The position numbers were made by a program, and so were the translations under genes. This document shows, piece after piece, positions 1-11,574 of a stretch of DNA of 64,000 bases. The notes beneath the pieces are model-generated. The model was given only the letters and a program-made list of their open reading frames with translations, had not been told where the DNA came from and made no database searches. How positions within the stretch are numbered: position 1 is the first letter of the stretch; each line of letters starts with the position of its first letter. This DNA is from Posidonia oceanica (Eukaryota; Streptophyta; Magnoliopsida; Alismatales; Posidoniaceae): contig JAZBRS010000059.1 in assembly GCA_037176725.1 (NCBI GenBank), positions 8,791,001-8,855,000 on the forward strand. The letters run 5' to 3'.

Positions 1-493
1 CAAGCACAAGTACAATCGATTGATGAATCTTCAACTCATCCATCACTGCCTGAAGAGAAGTATAAAGGTCGATGACTGACTAGTCACCCTGTTGAAGCGC
101 AAAAAATTACTCATATAGTTCATAAACACGAGAGATGTTCTTCTCATGTCCATAAATCTCCTTCAAAGTGTCCCATATTTTCTTCGCCGAAGTGAGAAAC
201 GTAATGCCCATAGAGATTTGTTCAACCTTACTATTAACAAGCCAAGAAATCACACCATAGTTCATGGCAAACCAATCTTCATACGTTGAGTCCTTTGGAG
301 AGGGTGGATCGTGAGTGATGTGACGCATCTTCCTGTGTGCTCCAAGAAAAACAATAATTTTTACCCAAAAGAGATAGTTTTTGTCATTGAGTTCTATGGA
401 GGTACCACTAAATTTTGCCATTAAATTTTGCCCAAAACAATAAATTTTTGCATCGGGAGTGGTTCCACAAGGAGTAGTATTGGAGGACGCCAT
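1..493 (-). pseudogene. copia-type Gag (UBN2/DUF4219-like), broken
   Basis: The frame opens at the ATG at 493 (MASSNTTP...). It shows the copia Gag N-terminal pattern: a LNDKNYLFW motif near residue 35, then a domain with KKIWDTLKEIYGHEKN followed by ELYE. After ELYE (about position 107) comes TAA, and 27 bases further TAG; the frame then continues with Gag-like residues (DLYTSLQAVMDELK) to the window edge. Both stops are at positions where related Gags often have Gln, so single C-to-T changes are the simplest cause. Capsid-forming in an intact element; inactive here. Confidence 0.8.
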
Positions 494-930
494 CACAATC
501 AAAAAAAAAAAAAGGAAAAACAAGGAGTACCGTAGCCAATTTATACATGGGCAACAAAAACACGTGTACACAGGCAGGCAGTTATGTAGGTGGGCAGTAG
601 AAGGGAAGCATCCGAGGAAGCCTCTCGCAGAATAGGAATCCTCCTCACAGTGTAGAGAAGGAAAGAGAGGGCCAAGCAGAAACCCCCCCCCACAGTAGGC
701 CGCCCAAACCTGGTAGCCGAAACCTTTGGGCAGCGGAAGAGGAAGGGGTGAACGGCGCTGCAGGTGCTACAGGAGAGGTCGCTGGATGTTGGGGAGGAGC
801 AGGAGAGCATCGGAGAGGGCCGGTTGGATGAAGCTAGAAAGGCCTATCTAGCCGGCAAAGCACAGTAACAAGAGAGAGGGGGGATGTTGGTTGTGTGTTT
901 TCTTTTCTTTTTTCTTAGAAAAAAACCCTA

Positions 931-943
931 GCTCTTGATACCA
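931..943 (-). other. Primer-binding site (tRNA-iMet type)
   Basis: The minus strand reads TGGTATCAAGAGC directly after the LTR, one base off the common plant copia primer site TGGTATCAGAGC. Confidence 0.85.
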
Positions 944-1056
944 TGTTAGGAAAAATGAATTACTTGTTTAATTTTAAGAAGAGATTACATATATATAGAA
1001 ACACTAATAACCTACACGGATACCAAGTACATGGATATCCGTTTACCCATCTAACA
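944..1056 (-). repeat. 5' LTR of the copia element (113 bp)
   Basis: The segment begins TGTTAG and ends CTAACA, the usual TG...CA with a 6-bp inverted repeat, and abuts the primer-binding site without a spacer. At 113 bp it is very short for an autonomous copia LTR. Confidence 0.8.
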
Positions 1057-1463
1057 ATACCTTGAAATAAAGCAATGCAAATTGAAAACAGAAAATGTTA
1101 TTTAAATTTAAGGGACGTAGTGAAGGTTATATAATATAAGCATATGTTTCGAACTTGGCATCAAGTTCACATATAACCACCAACTCTCAACGAGTCGGGA
1201 GTGGCCATGGCCACCTTTGCACCTTGATAACAATGATGTCATAAAGAAAATATGACTACAAGGACAAGGTATCTGACTGCAGATAAAAGGGGAAGTGCAA
1301 TAACTAGCAAAGAATACTGAAGTAAAGAACTGATAACAAGGAAGAACATTCCATTTTTATCACATTTCACAGGAAGTTGAGAATGCAGTAATGTTTGGAA
1401 AAGGGAACTAGCAGAAAATACAGCAATAGAACGTTGATCATGAGACGAATCAATGAGCATTAC

Positions 1464-2976
1464 CTTTGTAGCATTTCTCAAATACAGCCAGTGGAGGGCC
1501 CGTTTCAATATCTGGATGACCATTGACCTGACTAGAGTCTTGCACATTTTCTAGCTCAGGGTATTCATTGACATTTTTGTTAAGGTAATAGTTTCCTATT
1601 CTTCTTTCTGGATATAAACCAATAGCACAAAGAGAAATATTAAGTTTGAAATATATTGCAGATAAATAGAGAAGAAGAGATGATTTTCATGGAACCATAC
1701 CGACCTAATAAATATTACTTTTTACTACAGAAACAAATAGATAAGTTCTTTGATAAACTAAAGGTAATGTCATGAAGGGGAAACTATTAAACAATTTCTG
1801 GAATCTCAAAGGCGATATTATCAGAAATACTACTAAGAGTAATTATCCTTTCTTTAGTTACCTACAGGAAACAAATGTGCTAAAGCATGACTATTTGAAA
1901 TCGAGATGTCTTTTGTCATTGCGTGTTATCATCATCGCTCCAGTGCAGGATCTCTATTAATGGTCAGAAATTTTACTTCGTTGTGAAGCAAACCATTGGT
2001 CTAGACCATCAAGGATCCAAAACTTCCTTTTTCTTTTCTTTGTTGCAAGTAATTTTGGGTTAACATTTCATCAAGAAAGTGGAGGCTACAGCTAAAGTTT
2101 GACTAGAGGAAAATGCCAAAAAAGAGAGTAAAATAAAAAAGAGCATCGAAGTTTTCTAGTTTCCTCGTGACAACTATCTGTCAACGTGGTCTTTCTGAAA
2201 CCAGCAAATGTTTCCTTTTCCAAAATCTAAGGGCCCAGAAAGCATTCATTTAACCAACATGATTCAACCTCCAACATCAGTTATATGACTTTGGCACTGC
2301 AGCAATCTGTTCGTTTAAATGAAGACACCTCTGATTATTCAAATCCAAAACTGTTCTTACAATCAAACCAAATTCTCTCATCTTTCTCCAGCAATCTTTC
2401 AAGTTGATAAAAATGTAACTCCTAGCAACAAGAAAGAGGTCGACGAGCTTGACGATAAGCTACATAAGCATAACACTACATGCATAACCTACATTCCTTT
2501 ACAGTAAGATTAAAAAAAAACTGAAAATGCTGCAGTCAAACACGAACCTCCGTACTAGACAAAAATAACTGACATTCCGGAACAAAAAAGGTCACCCAAC
2601 CATTTCTCAAAAACAACAAGCAAAACAAACAAACCCAAAAGACCAAAACTTTGGACTGAAAAACCAATCCAAACCACACACCACCCAAGCCTCACAACTC
2701 CAAACAAACAACATCAACCGAAAACAAACCAAAAAAAAACATTTGTGGTGCGATGAGGAGAAAAGAACACATACGAGAAGGGGCGTAATCCGGCGCGGTC
2801 GCGAACCACATCTCCACGACTCTCGCCTCCTCCTCCGTCTCCTCCCTACTGAAGTCAAAATACGACGAAGCATCGTACTCGTACTCGAAGTCGACCTCGA
2901 ACTCCCCGCTCCCGCTCCCGTTCGAGAACCCACCAAGCCATTCCACATCGAACGCGTCCTCCATCTCCACCTCCAT
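1464..2976 (-). CDS. TPX2-like spindle protein gene, 5' exons (partial)
   Basis: Exon 1 is 2976-2775 with a GT donor (GTATGT). The first ATG is at 2976; the frame also reads through an upstream GTG, but no earlier ATG exists. It encodes an acidic start, then YEYDASSYFDFSREE and a WFATAPDYAPS stretch. This resembles the N-terminal block of plant TPX2 proteins (YEFDA..FFDF....E...AE.WF..A..Y.PSP), which bind Aurora kinase and microtubules during spindle assembly. A second plausible exon is 1607-1464 (AG acceptor, GT donor, reading RRIGNYYLNKNVNEYPELE), joined in phase; exons between them may have been missed. Later exons are not in the window, and the copia element at 1-1056 lies where they would be expected. 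The family call rests on one exon recalled from memory. Confidence 0.45.
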
Positions 2977-3160
2977 CTCCACCGTCCCAAACCCTAGAAG
3001 CGTCGGAGGGAAGGAGGGAGGGAGCGAGGGAGGGGGTGCCGACGGGGGAGGTTTTTTTTTGGCCCGCAGATGTCTGGAATTTGAACGCAGGGGTCCGTCA
3101 CAGGCATAGGGGGAGGAGGCCGGTTAAATGACAGATCTGCCCCTTCTGGGGTTTAGGGTG
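2977..3160 (-). promoter_or_regulatory. 5' flank of the TPX2-like gene with a telo-box
   Basis: AAACCCTAG at 2989-2997 (plus strand) lies a few bases upstream of the start codon. Such telo-boxes are common in 5' leaders of plant genes expressed in dividing cells, which fits a spindle gene. The flank is otherwise GA/CT-rich, with no clear TATA box. Confidence 0.35.
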
Positions 3161-6100
3161 GGTTTTGAATTCTCTATCTTATTATTATTAATATCTTAAC
3201 TTCTTATTTCATGGGATTTAAATAAATCTAGGCCATGGTTAAGTTCAAATAAGAAATGAGGCCATGGGAAATAATCAGATTATTGTCCAATAAGGCAATA
3301 ATCCAAAAATCAAATTTAGGCCATGTGATTATTGTCACATCTTCTCTTCTTCTTCTCGGTTTTTACAGGAACTGCTCTCTCGAGTTACAAGTACACTGTC
3401 ACTGAAGTACTGAGCTGAACCTTTGCAAGTAAAACAGTATACCCATCGACACCACCTTTCTGAACGGTATATACTGGTTGCATCCATCACCGTATACACA
3501 CAACTGCTCACTTTTGTCGTAGTATACGTGTCTATCCATCACTGTTCACTGCAGCCAACTTGCTTAGGGAATGTGCCAAACCTCGTAACAATAAAACTTT
3601 TTTTTTATCCTCTCCTTTTCTGGTTCACAGTTACCTGAAAGAGAGAATGGTTCAACGGGAACGGGAACGGAACGGGAACGTGAGCAAGATCAAGATTTTT
3701 TTTTTTCTTTTTCCTAAAGCTGATCACAGACAAGAACCAAAGGTAAAGCTGAGGTTTGTTATTCCTTAAAACTGCTCTCTACTGCCAGATCTTTACTTCT
3801 CTGCAAAACCCAATTTTTTTTCTTTGGTAATCTGCAAAGCCCAATTTTAATCTTTGGAGGTTTTGGGAGCGGAATGGAGTGGAAGAGAAGCAATCAATGG
3901 TGGTGCATTGGATGCTACTACCATTGAAAGGAGCTGGACCTATCACGTCACTGCACCAGGGAGACAGGATGCTACTGCCATGGGGACTGTGCTTGTTTTT
4001 TTCTCAATTAACGACCATCACTGTTGTAGAGGTGTGTGTAAGGACGAGCTCTGCAATGGATTCGGAGTTAATTTCGATGGAAAGGCAACAGAGGTGTGTG
4101 GCTGATACGTTCCTCGTCTGAGTGGTGTCAAACTCAATGTGATCAGTGTTTTAACTCATCTGTAAAACTATACATGAAATTTCATCTTAAAATGCTTTTT
4201 TCTTACTGACCACACATCTTCTTCCACTGGCGGTCATTTAAATGACACTTTGATACGATTTTTTGAGTTCAATTAATTGGTGATTACTGATGTCGTAGAC
4301 GTCATTAGTGATTAAAATACTGTCTTTATAAATGAGTTGATCCGATACAGTTTGTACTGGTTATTTTAAGGTCTATTTTTTTAGATTATTGAGGATGAAT
4401 TATTTAAAAAGTAATGACATAATAAAGAAATAATGTTTGTTTAATAAGAAGAGGAAAAATTTCATAATACTTTTTTTTTTTTTTTAGATTTTTTGAATAG
4501 ATGATCACTAACCAAAAAAAAAAATCAATAATCTCCTTTAGTTGCCGAACTTAACCTTTGAACATGTCTTGTTCAAATTCATCTTGAGAGAAAGCGAACA
4601 ACAAACACATGCTCAACAGGCTGGGCATAAGAGCAACTCTTTTCTACCAATGTCCTCAATCTTCATGCATGGCCCTACTGGTGTGTCTCTTTCTTTAATG
4701 TCCTGATTCAATAAATTGATGATGCTTAGTTATTCTTTCAAGAAAGTACATTAACTAGGACGCTAAAAAAGGAACATTTTTTTTTTGTTGAAAACCATCC
4801 AGCACTGCTTCTTGCCTTCTACATATCCATATATTTGACCTTTTCTGTGTTGCATACAAAAATGGGTCATCGAAGAAAGAGTTCCAAGTTACAAAAGCAG
4901 GAACAATTTCAGATTCGATCTAGTGATTCATGGGTGTTTACGAGTATATCCCATCTCAAATGCATTGGAAACCGTCTTCAACGAGCAAATAAGAAAGGCG
5001 AGTTTGCAAAGAAAGATGATTATGTTATGGCTGAAAGATTACTCGAGTCCTTCATGAAGGATTACAACGTAAAAGAGACAAAAAGTATCCTGCTACTGCT
5101 AGGATCTTAATAAAAAGCACAAGATAAATCTTTTATCATACTTATTCACAGGAAACCACTTTGGGTTTGGGCCCCAAGCTGGGCCCAACATGGGCCTGAG
5201 CCTGTTTCTAGATCAGCTCAACACGAAAGCAACTGTCACCTTAAACGAACCCATCACAATCACAATCGTCTGTAAAGCCTACAAATGAAAGACCCAAAGT
5301 ACATTGGATCTCTGTCCGTCACTATTACCACAAAACACAAATTAATGACTCTAGATCGTCCTTGGAGTATCCCAACATCTCAAGCCTCACAACCAAATAA
5401 AACACCAAGGTCTCTTTCCAACCACAACTCCAAGAAGCCAATTTGGAAAACCAATGTTTCCAACATGCACTTCACATTCAGTGTTGCGCTTATCTGGTTG
5501 GAGCCGTCGAAGAGATAGAGGAGGTGGCAATATGAGAGTGGCTAGTGTTGATTTTTGTGGGGTACATCCATGGCAAATATCAAAGGGTAGACAACCAAGA
5601 TTCAACCTGCAAATACATGGTTAATTTGCCAGTTTGATGAGCCGTGCAGGCCACGCTTTTGGTATGAATGTGATGTGATGTTGTTGCACGAGAGTGCATT
5701 TAAGAATAATGGAATCCATACTAAGGCAGTCAAAGAAGTCTGAACTCTGAAGAGCTACATAGGAGTAAATCCCACCCCATAAATCTCACAGTCATGGTTT
5801 GGTTTCAATAAGACTTCCTTCTCCAAGTCATGGCCATGAAGATCCTGCACCGCTAGGACCCAACACATACCAAGGGTTTTTTCCCCACTTTCAAACAAAG
5901 ATTACATCATATCTCTAAGAAGAAACAAAAGACATGGCACAACAGTTTCCAAACAACAAGTGTTCAGATGGAAGGGCCCATTCTGCCACATAATGTTACA
6001 GTAAAAACATATTCTGCTCACAATCCAACAAAATTTTTGTAAGCCTATTGCACAAACAAGAAGAGAGAACACTAATAGACAGGAGACAGAGTGAGGAGCT

Positions 6101-7527
6101 CTTTGGGGCCGTTGAAAGGTCTCCATGGGCCCCAAGAAGAGATTCGTTTTATCCGGGAGAGGTGAGAGATCCCTTTAGACCTTGTGACATTTGGCAAAAT
6201 GTAGAACGCCAATTTTTGTACAAAATTGAAATTACTGAAATGCCCATAATAGACCATGAAGGTTGATTTGGAATTTGCATAAAATTATGCCAACAGCCTT
6301 TTCTTTTCCCTTTTTTTTTAAAAAAAAAAAAATTACTTTTGCAACATTTCTATTACATTAATAAAATACGTTTGAAGAAATTGTGCTTAATGCGTATAAA
6401 TTAAAGAAAGCAATAAATTTTTTTAATGTAATGTCAACGTAGATGAAAACAATTAGATTTTCGTGAGTATACTCTCAGTCATGCGACATCATGCACTTGG
6501 ACTGCAAATAAAAAAGTTACTTATTGCTTAACCAAACAGTTAATTTTCTATTTACGTAATATGTCTTGGATATGAAACTAGCTAAAGCAACTCAAGCTCT
6601 TATTGGTTGGGCTATCTCAAGAAAAAAGGAAAAGGCAATTCGCTTTTTTTCAATACAATAAAATCTGTCTTTTTAAAGATGTTATGGTTTTTCAATTTTG
6701 TTGTAATTTAACTCAATATGTCTTTGGAGTCATTTTGTTATAATGAACTATTATTCATTTCTACATAGAATATCATCAATATAGATGATTTAGTAAAATA
6801 ACATTGTCATTGTTTTTTGTCTTATAATTATGATTGACCTGAATCTTATATAAGAACTTCTTATGTATTTTATGATTCACAATTTTTTAGCCTCATGATA
6901 AACAAGAGGTGTACAATTGCAAGTCGTGTGTGGTGTTTTCGCTCTGATTTATAGTCTTTGATTGAAAAGAACATCATGTAAGTTCTAACTAGTTAAATCG
7001 ATTTCTACCAAAAATGCAAAAATGAATATAGGATGGAGGAGTTAGAGACCATGAACGAAGGTTCCATAGACCATGATACTAAATGCATCAAAACCACATA
7101 TATTAATTTCTTTTCATTTTATAACAATGCTCGTTATCTATCAATATTGGTTGCCTTATAAATATAAAAAACTTCCAAACATTTGGGCATACTATGTTGT
7201 CCCTCTAGGATTTCAAAAAATTATTGCCATTAGCTCGTAATATATATACTGGCCTCTTTGTAAGTATTCAGTTACTCTTCCATTCTACTTGCTTACCTGC
7301 TCTCTTATTAGGTCAAGTAACAAGATATATGACATCATTGCCAACTAAGGGGAAAAAGAAAACTCTTTTTGGTATTGCTTTGATCTCCTAAGGAAACTCA
7401 AAAACCTCCAAGAATTATACTACATGTCATGAGAAGATGGACCACAAAAAGCATGGTATTTAAGACAATTTGAGCCACTTGAGCTTGTATGATTCATATA
7501 ATTTCCAAGCATAGATTCTAACTTGCA
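3161..7527. other. Intergenic, no supported gene
   Basis: AT-rich sequence with homopolymer runs. The only distinct feature besides the short frame at 4862 is a cluster of GGGCC/TGGGCC motifs at 5160-5205, of the sort found in plant proximal promoters; no gene starts nearby. Nothing else can be supported. Confidence 0.5.
4862..5110 (+). CDS. Unrecognised short open frame (82 codons)
   Basis: From the ATG at 4862 the frame gives a basic start (MGHRRKSSKLQKQEQ), an amphipathic middle (LKCIGNRLQRANKKGEF) and a hydrophobic end. I do not recognise a family. It looks more like protein sequence than the low-complexity frames nearby, so it may be a remnant exon, but I see no splice partners. Confidence 0.15.
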   Translation: MGHRRKSSKLQKQEQFQIRSSDSWVFTSISHLKCIGNRLQRANKKGEFAKKDDYVMAERLLESFMKDYNVKETKSILLLLGS

Positions 7528-7700
7528 ACAAATTATATGTACGTAAATCAATTACCATGGTGTAGTTGGCTAGGAAGAGTGCAACGCATACCTTTCTATC
7601 GGATTCGAATTTCACGAACCGCAGGAAAAAAAACATTAAAAGGAATAATCCTACTATCATTTGCCAAAAAAAAAAACAAATTATATACACGTACTCAATT
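7528..7700 (+). mobile_element. tRNA-derived SINE with diverged target duplications
   Basis: The body is 7554-7675 (about 122 bp). It begins with a tRNA-like promoter: an A-box-like TGGTGTAGTTGGCTAGG near 7558 and a B-box-like GGATTCGAATTTC near 7600, spaced as in RNA polymerase III genes. It ends in an A run. It is flanked by imperfect direct repeats of about 25 bp, 7528-7553 and 7676-7700, both starting ACAAATTATAT and ending CAATT. These three traits define a SINE. Mismatches between the flanks indicate an old insertion. Confidence 0.7.
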
Positions 7701-8678
7701 GGATGATCCTAGACACTTCTCAAATGATATTGGATTGTACGTGATTCAAGGGATCACATCCATCTACAATTGGTTGATTACACACCTAGTCAAGAGAGGA
7801 TGTCTATTACTTGACGGCTCTCCAACAGGTGGCAATGATACAGTGACATTAAACAAATACTATCTTTTGATTTTTTTTGAATTACCTGTTAAAAAAATCA
7901 CGATTTGAAATTTTATTAATTTCAAGAAATAGAATACTTGGTAATAATGAAAAAACACAAAAGTGAAAAGAACACAACTTTAAGCAAAGCTAAATAATAC
8001 CATCTTTAATCTCTGCATAGATTTATCAATGATTCACTAGTTATCGTTTATAACTTTGGTAGAGACCACAAAAACATGGTATCATTCTCAAATCAACTAA
8101 AACACGATTTTAAGTATGTAATCTAATCTCAAACTTTCAATCAACAACTTCCGGAACAAAACCCTTTTCAGAAATCTCTTATAAAAAAAAGATTTTTCAG
8201 AAACTTAATTTATTTTCTTGATATGTTATATCAATTTTTCAAGCTAGGAAAAACGCATATCCAAAACAAAAATAACTCCACAACTATTGGACAAAATACT
8301 TAAAAAAAAGAAAAGAAAAGGGTGGGGGGGGGTGGTCGGGCGGTGGTGGGGACAAATTCAAGGGGCATTCCTGGAATACAACTTTCACCGCCCCCATCAA
8401 ATTAAAAAAAAAACAAACCAAGAAAACAAAAAACCCTTCTGCCGCGGAGAAGTAGAGAACACAAACCTGAAGAAAGAAGAAACAAAGCAAAACAAAATCC
8501 CAACCCCGACAGGCCAAAACACTCACCACCACCACAACCACCGGTCGCCACCACCACCACCACCTCCTCCTCCTCCTCCGTTGAAAATTTCCTAAGCCCA
8601 ATCCGGGAACAAAAATTCATCCCAAAATCTCCAGAAATACCAAACTTCTCTTCCCATAATACCCCCGTCATCCCCCAA
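7701..8678. other. Upstream region of the aminotransferase gene
   Basis: AT-rich to about 8280, then strongly C/A- and CT-rich (8300-8600), as in many plant 5' leaders. Long open frames on both strands here are products of simple sequence. No certain TATA box. Confidence 0.4.
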
Positions 8679-11574
8679 ATGACCCTTTCCCTCCTCTCCC
8701 CCTTCGACCCCAACGACGATTCCACCACCAAACCCAAATCCCACCTCTCCACCACCACCACCGGCGGCGGCGGCGGCGGCGGAGGAGGAGGAGGGATGCG
8801 TGTGATAGTGCCCCTCCAGGGCGTGGTGCAGGGGAGGGGCGGGCTCGTCCTCGGGTCCGTCATCCCCTGCGCCCTCTTCTACTTCCTCCAGCTCTACCTC
8901 AAACGCAACCGCTCGTCTGGGTCTTCCCCGTCCTCGTCTCCATCCTCCTCGGCCTCCGGGTCACCGCCATCTTCGCCCCCGGCCTCCTCCGGGAACCTCG
9001 CGGAGCTTCCTCGGTCGCATTCGAGGGCGCTGCTCTCGCCCCGGGGCTCGTCCGGGCCGGTTACGGTGTCGGCTAGGGCTTCCGCGATTGCCAAGGGTGG
9101 CGGCGACTCGCCGTATTACGTGGGGTTGAAGAGGTGTAGCGAGGATTTGTACGACGCGGTGAGGAATCCAGGGGGTGTGGTGCAGCTCGGGTTGGCGGAG
9201 AACAAGGTATTAGTGGGTTTCTGTGGTTTGGTTGATTTGGTCTTTTGTGGTTTTTTCTGGGGAAAGATTGGGTTTTGTTTGGTGGGTAATGGGAAAGATT
9301 TGATTTTTTGTGTGTGTATGTGTGTTGTCTGGGGAGTGCAGTTGACGCTGGATTTGCTGTGGGAGTGGATTGATGGGAATATGAGGAGGGCGCTGATGGT
9401 GGATGAGGAGCACCCCGATTTATGTATTAGTGGGCTCGCGACGTACCAGCCGTTCGACGGGATCATGGAGTTGAAGATAGTAAGCTCAAGTCCTTTACTT
9501 TGTTATTGTTTATTCCGTTTATGAAATCAGATTTGTTTTTGGATGTTGGTTTAAGTGGTTTCTAGATCCCATAGTGTGCACGGCACTAGTTCGGTTGTGC
9601 TACAGCATAGTTAAGTATATTTCGGCATGGCTTGTTTTGTGTCTTCCTTTTTCCCACGTCAAACCCTGAATTTATTTACCATTAAACGAAGCCTGTGTCT
9701 AGTCAGTGAAAGTGCGGAATTTCTGTTCAAGTTGCTGGTTTTTGTTCTGAAGGTTTGGACAAAATTCTATATAGTGAGAATAAAAGACATATTGCACAAG
9801 TGCTGACTATTGGCAAGCACTATTCATATCTGTTTTTTTTTTCCTTTCTAATTTGCTTTTATCACTCAATGTTTTTTCTCCAATCATATATTCGTCTTCT
9901 TTCAATTTACCATAAGTGTCCATCTTACGAGTAATTATGGTCACCATTACTTTATATCATGAAATTTAACTGTTAAAGTTATTAGCTAGTGTTCTGCAAA
10001 ACTCTCATGCTAAATGTCAGGATACTGTGAAAAATGACATTATTTTGTGCTTTTGTGTTATGCTTGGTTTGTGGTAATAATATGTTGTTCTCTACCTCTA
10101 CATGACTCTCTTTGGTTACAAGTAATCCAACATCATGATTCTGTTTTTGATTTGCTTGTACAAAAATCACTGAGGCAGGACCACAGAACAAACAAATACA
10201 AGTTACATGGAAAAGTTGTTGAATCCTTCATATTTCTGATATTTTCCATGGTAGCTGTTTTTGAATCTAACTTAGTTGGACTGCATTGCCTAGCTTGTTA
10301 GATGCCATGATTCCTGGCTGTTTCGTATGTTGCCCCTTGGCTACCTATGATTGTGAAATTTTTTCCCCATATCATAAACAATGTCTTTTTGCTAAGCCTA
10401 CTTAAACATTTCTGTTCCCTTTCTACAACTATTAGGGTGATACATGCTTGACTTTTTTTGGTTTGTCTACAATTTCCACAGGCAATCGCTTCATTCATGG
10501 GCCAAGTTATGCAAGGTTCAGTTTCATTTTGTCCAACACAGTTGGTCTTGACTGCTGGAGCAACCCCTGCAATCGAGATACTCAGCTTTTGCCTGGCAGA
10601 TGCAGGAAATGCATTCCTAGTCCCTACTCCGTATTATCCAGGGTGAGTACTACGTTCTACATTCAGACCACACTTTATTTGATCATGCATAAGAAACTAA
10701 GAAGGATTTGTTCTTTAGATTTGACTGTGATATAAAGTGGCGAACTGGTGTGGACTTAATACCAGTGCCATGTCGGAGCACCGACAACTTCAAATTGAGC
10801 GTTGCCGCCCTTGAAAGAGCTTACAATCAGGCCAAGAAACGAGGGACAAAAGTTCGGGCTGTTCTTGTTTCAAATCCCTCAAATCCTGTTGGTAATCTAT
10901 TGGATCGGGAATCAATGTATGATCTTCTAGACTTCGTTAGAGAAAAGAATATTCACTTAATCTCTGATGAAATATTTGCCGGGTCAACATATGGAAGCAG
11001 CGAGTTTGTGAGCATGGCAGAAATTTTAGACACAGAAGACCTTGATAAGAGCAGGGTTCATATGATATATGGACTTTCGAAAGACCTCTGTCTTCCAGGC
11101 TTTAGAGTGGGTGCTATTTACTCCTACAATGAAAATGTCCTGGCTGCTGCAACTAGGTTATCAAGATTCTCGCCTGTTTCAGCTCCAGCACAACGTTTAC
11201 TTGTCTCAATGCTCTCTGATACAAAGTTCATAGAAAAATTTCTTCAGATCAATAAGGTGAAACTTCAGAAGATGTACAGGTTGTTCGTCGATGGACTAAA
11301 GCAGATAGGAATTGAGTGCAGTAGTAGCAGTGGTGGTTTTTACTGTTGGGCTGACATGAGCAAATTTATCCGATCATACAGTGAGAAAGGGGAGCTTGAG
11401 CTGTGGGATAGACTTTTGAATGTTGCCAAGATCAATGTGACTCCTGGGTCAGCTTGTCATTGCATTGAGCCTGGGTGGTTTCGTTGTTGCTTCACCACCC
11501 TCACAGAGAAAGATATTCCTGTAGTTATGGACAGGTTTAAAACAGTAATTGAAATCAGTAAACTTCCTCATTGA
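8679..11574 (+). CDS. ACS10-like: ACS10/ACS12-type probable aminotransferase
   Basis: Four exons, 8679-9206, 9342-9479, 10482-10642 and 10719-11574, with GT-AG introns, join to 1683 bases (560 aa plus TGA), close to the family size. The N-terminus carries a poly-Gly stretch, then [16 protein letters not shown] and a hydrophobic segment (about residues 52-66), a hallmark of the ACS10/ACS12 branch rather than true ACC synthases. The class I PLP-dependent fold follows: NPSNPVG (about 328), ISDEIFAGS (about 357), the PLP-binding Lys in YGLSKD (about 397) and the substrate-binding Arg in GFRVG (about 405). In Arabidopsis this branch is reported to act on amino acids without making ACC, so transamination rather than ethylene synthesis is likely. 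Start: first ATG in frame. The gene looks intact. Confidence 0.93.

Larger units (their letters stand above)
1..1056 (-). mobile_element. Ty1/copia retrotransposon, 5' part (runs off the left edge)
   Basis: Read on the minus strand, the element starts with a short LTR (1056 to 944), followed at once by a tRNA-iMet-type primer-binding site, a leader of about 440 bases with no recognisable gene, and a copia-type gag that continues past position 1. The order LTR, PBS, leader, gag fixes the orientation. The LTR has inverted ends TGTTAG/CTAACA. The other LTR lies outside the window, so the target duplication cannot be checked; ATACC at 1057-1061 is the expected left copy. The gag has two in-frame stops, so this copy is dead. 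It sits downstream of, or inside, the TPX2-like gene. Confidence 0.85.

Noticed and set aside
3854..4121. Two overlapping 80-codon plus-strand frames
   Set aside because: Neither shows a domain or splice structure, and both start in AT-rich intergenic sequence.
7554..7640. A tRNA gene
   Set aside because: Only the A- and B-box-like segments are tRNA-like; no acceptor stem can be formed, and the A tail and flanking repeats indicate a SINE.
8284..8863. Val/Gly-rich minus-strand frames upstream of the aminotransferase
   Set aside because: Antisense of trinucleotide runs in the leader and first exon of the aminotransferase gene.
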